From Strigamia acuminata (Eukaryota > Arthropoda > Chilopoda > Geophilomorpha > Linotaeniidae), in the NCBI GenBank assembly GCA_949358305.1, contig OX442320.1, positions 10,620,259 through 10,680,258 of the forward strand: a stretch of 60,000 nucleotides of DNA, in the 5' to 3' direction. The notes below the pieces were generated by a model. That model ran no database searches, had not been told where the DNA came from, and saw only the letters and a program-made list of their open reading frames with translations. The position numbers were made by a program, and so were the translations under genes. Shown piece after piece: positions 55,901 through 60,000 of the stretch. Position 1 is the first letter of the stretch, and the number at the start of each line of letters is the position of its first letter.

Positions 55901-58900
55901 ATCGATCCACCTAGTGGCTAAAGAGTGCATTTTCCTAGCCTAGAAAGCCCACTTATTGCAGTTCCTCCAAGCACCAACATATGACCGCACGGCCCAATCG
56001 TTGCATACATCAACCAAACACTCCTGCAAAATCCCAAGCACTGCGGCAAGAATGCCCTCCTTGGCATTCTTCAGCAGCATCGCCAATCGCGGAATCCCGC
56101 CGGCCATCCGAATGGCGGCCCGCACCTTCTTGCTCACGGCCAGCCGCCACAGAGCCAACGCCGCACTGCGCGCCTCCTCCAGCTTCACCAACTGCACGTC
56201 CAACGGCAACTGGAAAACCGCGGGGTCCACTTTGAGCAGTTTGACCAGCAATTGGACGCCGTTGTTGTCGTAGACGATGTTGCGCACGCGCTTCGAAGTG
56301 GCCAACTCGGCGATGTTCTGAGCGGCCAATGACGTCACTTGCTTGCTTCGTTCCTGCAGCAATGCCACGAGGCTCTGGATCCCGGACAAACGATAAATCA
56401 TTTTACTCATCAATTTGTTCTTCGAGATCTCTTGCAGCAGTTTCAAAGATGCGATCTTCAATAACATCGTAATACAGGAAAAAGTTAAATCAATCGTCGA
56501 TTCATTGATAAGTTTACCAGGGTGGCCGCTGCGTACAAGCGGAGCAAGCAATAGTCTGTGGTCCATTTGTATTCAAATTAATGTTAACTATCAAATAAAC
56601 CCGATACGTTATTTTCTAATGACTGATTTACGTGAACAATAGTGAGTTTGCGGTTGCCAATTGTTCCTTATAATTATGAGTTAAAAGCTTATACCATGTT
56701 CACACCAACGGATCGAGTTTGGCTGAATCTGATCGGGCGGATTAGATCCCACTGAACAGAGTTCCAATATTCACTTGGATGGAGTTGTGTTCACACCAAG
56801 GTAAATTACCCGAATTCCCGTGTCAAATTGTGGACATGGCTATTCCTTTTTGCCCTTCTACAGACTGCTGGAACTCGATTGGTGGACGGAGTTGTCGGCA
56901 CACGGATCTAGATCCGTGAACGGAGTTCAGTGTTCACACCAATCTTGGATCTAGATCCGCAGCTTCAGATGAGATCCAAAAGCTTGGTACGAACGTGGTA
57001 TAAGGTGGCTTCTCGTGACAACTGCTCTGCATGAAACTTTGCTCACACAGGGGTGGGGCAAGTGGACTCTCAAGAAAGTTTTGTTATTTGGGTTCTGAGG
57101 GCATTGAAAAATTATTTGCTTGTGGCACTACTTTGTCTCACGGCGGCCCTGAAGTTTACAATCTACTTTGCATCGGGTGTCTTTGGTCTCTAGTAGGTTC
57201 AGCAACATGTCTAATCCCTTCATCTCCATGATGGCCCTTTGACTGAATTCGCTCGTTAAGGTGTAATCACGAAGACACATCAAGGCGATTGCAGTTCCAG
57301 TTTGGTTTCCCGCCTACGAAATACGACAAAAATTAAACTCCGTTAGAGATTTCAGGGAGTCACGAGCTGTAGCTGCCTAGTTAAGACAGAACTGCTGGTG
57401 CCCAATCAATCTTTGTCTGAACAAAGGAACGGACTTTAGTGGTCGTAGTACAATCAAACAAAGGCAATCACCGGTTGTTTGGATTACCTAACTCTAGGGC
57501 TTGTCTTTGTTTGGACCACACAGCTTACAATAGGTTAGACGTAGAAAACGTTAGTCTGTGCACTTACCCTGACGTACTTGAACAATTTCTGAACTTGCCA
57601 ATACTCGGCCGGTAAGTCGGTGGCGGCGATTTCACCCATTCCACCGGTTAGATCGTCCTCGGCCTCGACTTCGGAATCCTCCTCTTCCGAACTGTCAACG
57701 ACAACCGCAATTCCTTCCCCTGCACGACTGATCATTACATATACAACTGCTAGACGGTGTGAAAATTGCAATTTTTACTACCCAACTTCCATAATTGCTG
57801 AGTCGGATGTCTCGGCCAACATGTCGTTCAGCTTTTCCCAATAGCTCTGTCCACGAAGCCGTCTTTTCTCCTGAAGTCTCAGAGCTGACTTTCCTTTCGT
57901 TGGTCGTTCAGCTACGGGTCCTTCCTTAACGGCAACGGTAGCTTTTTCACCCAGTTGAGACTTAATTGCTGCTGCCGCTGCTCTGGGAGACTGGAAATAA
58001 TATTACTCATTGCAATGGCCTCCAACGGAAGAGACTGATACTTAATAGGATGTGCCATGTACAGTCATGGACAAATAAAACTTCCCTTCAGTTTAGCTGT
58101 TTTAAGTTTATTTATCATTATTTGCACGGTCTATCTGTTGATACTGTTGTTAGACGAGAGACCGGGTCAAGATCGATGTCATTAAATCTCAATAGATTTT
58201 TTATATCACCTGGTAGATAAACGTAAAACAGCTAAACTGAAGGGAAGTTTTTTTTGTCCACGGCTGTACAATTACGCAGCAAGACCACTCTAGAAATATG
58301 TTTAAGCGACACCAGTAACTTGGTCTACAGAAGGTCTATTTTCTCTCCTGGCACAACCTGTTAAGTGTCTTTTTTTCTTATTCTTACCATCAATTTCCCT
58401 AAATCTTCAAACGATTCGTAGGTGATTGACCGAGCGCCAATGGATAATCCGCTTAATGATTTAGTGCGCAGGGCTCGGGTTTGAATCCTTTTGGTGTCCA
58501 CATAGTTAATGAAATCCTGGCTGGAAATCATGGTTTCGAAATGCGGGCTTTGACCTTTGAGCAGTGAGCGAATGTCTTTGTAGATCTCACTGATCCGATC
58601 ATAGTTCAAGTCGATTAAATTCTGTTTGGGGCCCTGTTTGCATGTGAAATGGGTTGCAATTTGTGGATGAAATTGGTTAAGAAACATGTCAGCAAACTTT
58701 GTTCATGAAGACACCGGCGGTATTGCAAGTGATGTATAAAGTTGGTCGATCGGTGGGAGTTATGACCAAGTAACAAATGTCGCCGTGGAATTGGCGCGAA
58801 AGTGGAGCGCGGCATCCGAATTGAGTGACTATATCCGACGTGTAGGAAATATCCTCGATCAGTTTGAATTTGCCTTCCTTGCCAGTAAATGCCTTTAAAA

Positions 58901-59824
58901 ATGTCACTTCGTTCTCGATCGTCTGAGGTGTCAACCGAACTTCACTGCAACACATAAGAATACGAAAGTTTATCCGAAAGTTCTGCTCTGGTCCATATTT
59001 TTGAACCAAATAGAAATAATCAAAATCTAACAAAACTGTTCAATAGGAACTAACTAATGGCAAATCGAACGGTGACTGCAGAAATGACCTCTAGAGTCAT
59101 TTTCAAGGTCATTCAGCTTCTATCTAGGAAACCGTTTGGTTTAGAAGAAAATTTCCAATTACAAACTTGTAGAGCATGGCGGAATCAGTTTAAAAACATT
59201 TCTACTTTAGTAGAACAGGAAAGCCAGAGGGACAGCTGAAGAACTTTGACTTTTTGATAAAATTTTGGTTCAGCTTCCCTTGGCTTTTCTGCACTGCTAG
59301 TGGGAAAACACTGGAGGATTTTACCTGGATATTTTTTTAAAAGATTGTTCCATTAATTGCAAGTCCAACTGCTGAAGTAAAAGGAGAAGCCGTAAACTTG
59401 TTCGGTTTAATCCGGCAGCGACTTTTGGTTGAACTTCGTCATCTTTACTACCTAAAGCCGCGATTTCCTCCTACCCACACAAGAAACAATGCTTATATCA
59501 TGAAATCATCCATAAAAATTAGTAGGCGCATTCCAAAACACCTTTGTCGTTTCAATTTTACAACATTGGACCAGGGCTGGACTGGGAACAAATTTAGTAC
59601 CGGAAAATCTGGACAGGTCGGGCCACGGGAACAAATTTATATTAGGAAATCTGAATCACGAATCTCAGATTTGTCGACAGTGGAGACGAAGTTGTTTTGG
59701 AATGCCCCAGTATTCTTTACGTTGATGACTTTCTCCATTAAGAGCAAAATTTGAGCTTGGTCTTTCATGTCTGGAACTGTCGAGAATGCCTCTCCAAATA
59801 TTTTGCCGATTGGGTCCGTATTTG
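52969..59824 (-). CDS. ODAD2: ODAD2 (ARMC4), outer dynein arm docking complex subunit 2 (5' end beyond window)
   Basis: Minus-strand exons, 5' to 3': 59721-59824, 58698-58944, 58388-58633, 57782-57990, 57568-57727, 57167-57313, 56009-56455, 55246-55356, 54799-55026, 53973-54154, 53610-53913, 53148-53369, 52969-53088; about 907 residues. The N-terminal conserved part includes [29 protein letters not shown] and [11 protein letters not shown]. An acidic linker ([18 protein letters not shown]) leads to [15 protein letters not shown] and then to a long run of armadillo repeats ([69 protein letters not shown]), ending [18 protein letters not shown]. Repeat order and sequence fit ARMC4, which with ODAD1, ODAD3 and ODAD4 docks outer dynein arms to ciliary doublets. 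Junctions are in phase except between the first two listed exons (phase 0 against phase 2), so one small exon in 58945-59720 is missing from my model or the 59721 exon end differs. The 56455 acceptor is AAG rather than CAG. Confidence 0.9.
54185..54715. repeat. 20-bp minisatellite in ODAD2 intron (AAGCCAAAAAAGGCATTTTT)
   Basis: About twenty-five units of 20-21 bp, AAGCCAAAAAAGGCATTTTT; the GCC/GGC pair makes each unit a small dyad. At the right it changes to TGCACAATTATGGCACTTTA units of 20 bp. Confidence 0.93.
55470..55890. repeat. 31-bp minisatellite in ODAD2 intron
   Basis: Degenerate units of 31 bp centred on AAAATCTGCATTTTTGTCAT then GAAAATGGTCT, with diverged copies either side. Lies between the exons at 55246-55356 and 56009-56455. 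Confidence 0.85.
56688..57004. mobile_element. MITE with CTTATACCATGTTC termini in ODAD2 intron
   Basis: About 317 bp. The left end CTTATACCATGTTCACACCA and the inverse of the right end CTTATACCACGTTCGTACCA match at most positions. Internal GTTCACACCA words occur in both orientations and GATCTAGATC palindromes lie near 56915 and 56955. No coding capacity. Confidence 0.75.
58060..58268. mobile_element. Tc1/mariner-like MITE, intact copy 3
   Basis: TA at 58060-58061 and 58267-58268 flank CAGTCATGGACAAATAAAAC at the left and its inverse (TTTTTTTTGTCCACGGCTG) at the right, with about 50 bp of terminal inverted repeat (CAGTTTAGCTGTTTTAAGTT and its complement). The interior lacks any transposase. 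In the ODAD2 intron between the exons at 57782-57990 and 58388-58633. TA duplication and CAGT...ACTG-like ends point to Tc1/mariner. Confidence 0.88.
59572..59655. mobile_element. hAT-like repeat fragment related to 18027-18194
   Basis: CAGGGCTGGACTGGGAACAA then ATTTAGTACCGGAAAATCTG, GGTCGGGCCACGGG matches the left half of the 18027 element. A frame reading across it (59398-59754) is therefore not a gene. Confidence 0.7.
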
Positions 59825-59864
59825 CTGTTAAAACAGAAAATTAAACCAAGATTATCATGTTTTA

Positions 59865-60000
59865 CCAATTCCAGTACAGTTTTACAAGCAACTTTGATTC
59901 ACAACTGAACTGGAATGGGAAAAGAGTTTTTTTTCCAATTCCAGTACAGTTTTGCAAACAACATTGATTCACAACTGAACTGGGATATGAAAAAAATTAT
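59865..60000. repeat. CCAATTCCAG palindrome repeats at window edge
   Basis: Two tandem copies of about 75 bp, each CCAATTCCAGTACAGTTTT ... TTGATTCACAACTGAACTGG, with inverted ends. Continues to the window edge. Confidence 0.75.

Noticed and set aside
59057-59754. Plus-strand frames opposite ODAD2
   Set aside because: One runs through a hAT-like repeat fragment; the other has no splice or domain support and lies in an ODAD2 intron.

Overview
This is a window of invertebrate animal nuclear DNA. It is AT-rich, its genes are split by GT-AG introns, and several genes are clearly metazoan (ErbB receptor tyrosine kinase, tetraspanins, a Frizzled/LDLa/SRCR protease-like protein, two outer-dynein-arm docking subunits). 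The ErbB receptor has an enlarged Drosophila-like ectodomain, which argues against a vertebrate. The exact lineage cannot be read from the sequence; a marine deuterostome such as a tunicate is possible but not shown. I assembled gene structures by hand from reading frame, splice dinucleotides and phase, and every multi-exon model listed keeps an open frame, except for one unbridged junction in ODAD2.

Layout. 1-1507 (+): 3' end of ODAD4/TTC25. 2264-2800 (-): RPS26, intron after the ATG. 3385-28526 (+): a complete EGFR/ErbB-like gene of 24 coding exons, with a first intron of about 18 kb. That intron holds many minisatellites, a second candidate signal-peptide exon, a GATA-motif cluster next to a GC-rich island, a nested small ORF and several MITEs. 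30381-35723 (+): a type II membrane protein with SEA, Frizzled, two LDLa, SRCR and a trypsin-like domain that has lost all three catalytic residues. 38166-39830 (+): an unrecognised secreted, charged helical protein behind a TATA box. 40545-43182 and 44805-52660 (+): two tandem tetraspanins with matching exon structure; intron 1 of the second contains an intact Ty1/copia retrotransposon (46277-51034, minus strand) with two LTRs that read as identical and a 5-bp target duplication. 52969-59824 (-): ODAD2/ARMC4, running off the right edge.

Two themes stand out. First, ODAD4 and ODAD2, subunits of the same ciliary dynein docking complex, lie within 60 kb of each other. Second, nearly every large intron or gap holds an AT-rich minisatellite, and unit lengths cluster at 20-21, 30-31 and 41 bp, close to two, three and four turns of the DNA helix. 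Several arrays share a GTCTAAAA or GCATTTTT core. Small non-autonomous DNA transposons (hAT-like with 8-bp duplications, Tc1/mariner-like with TA, and large palindromes) occupy many of the remaining gaps.
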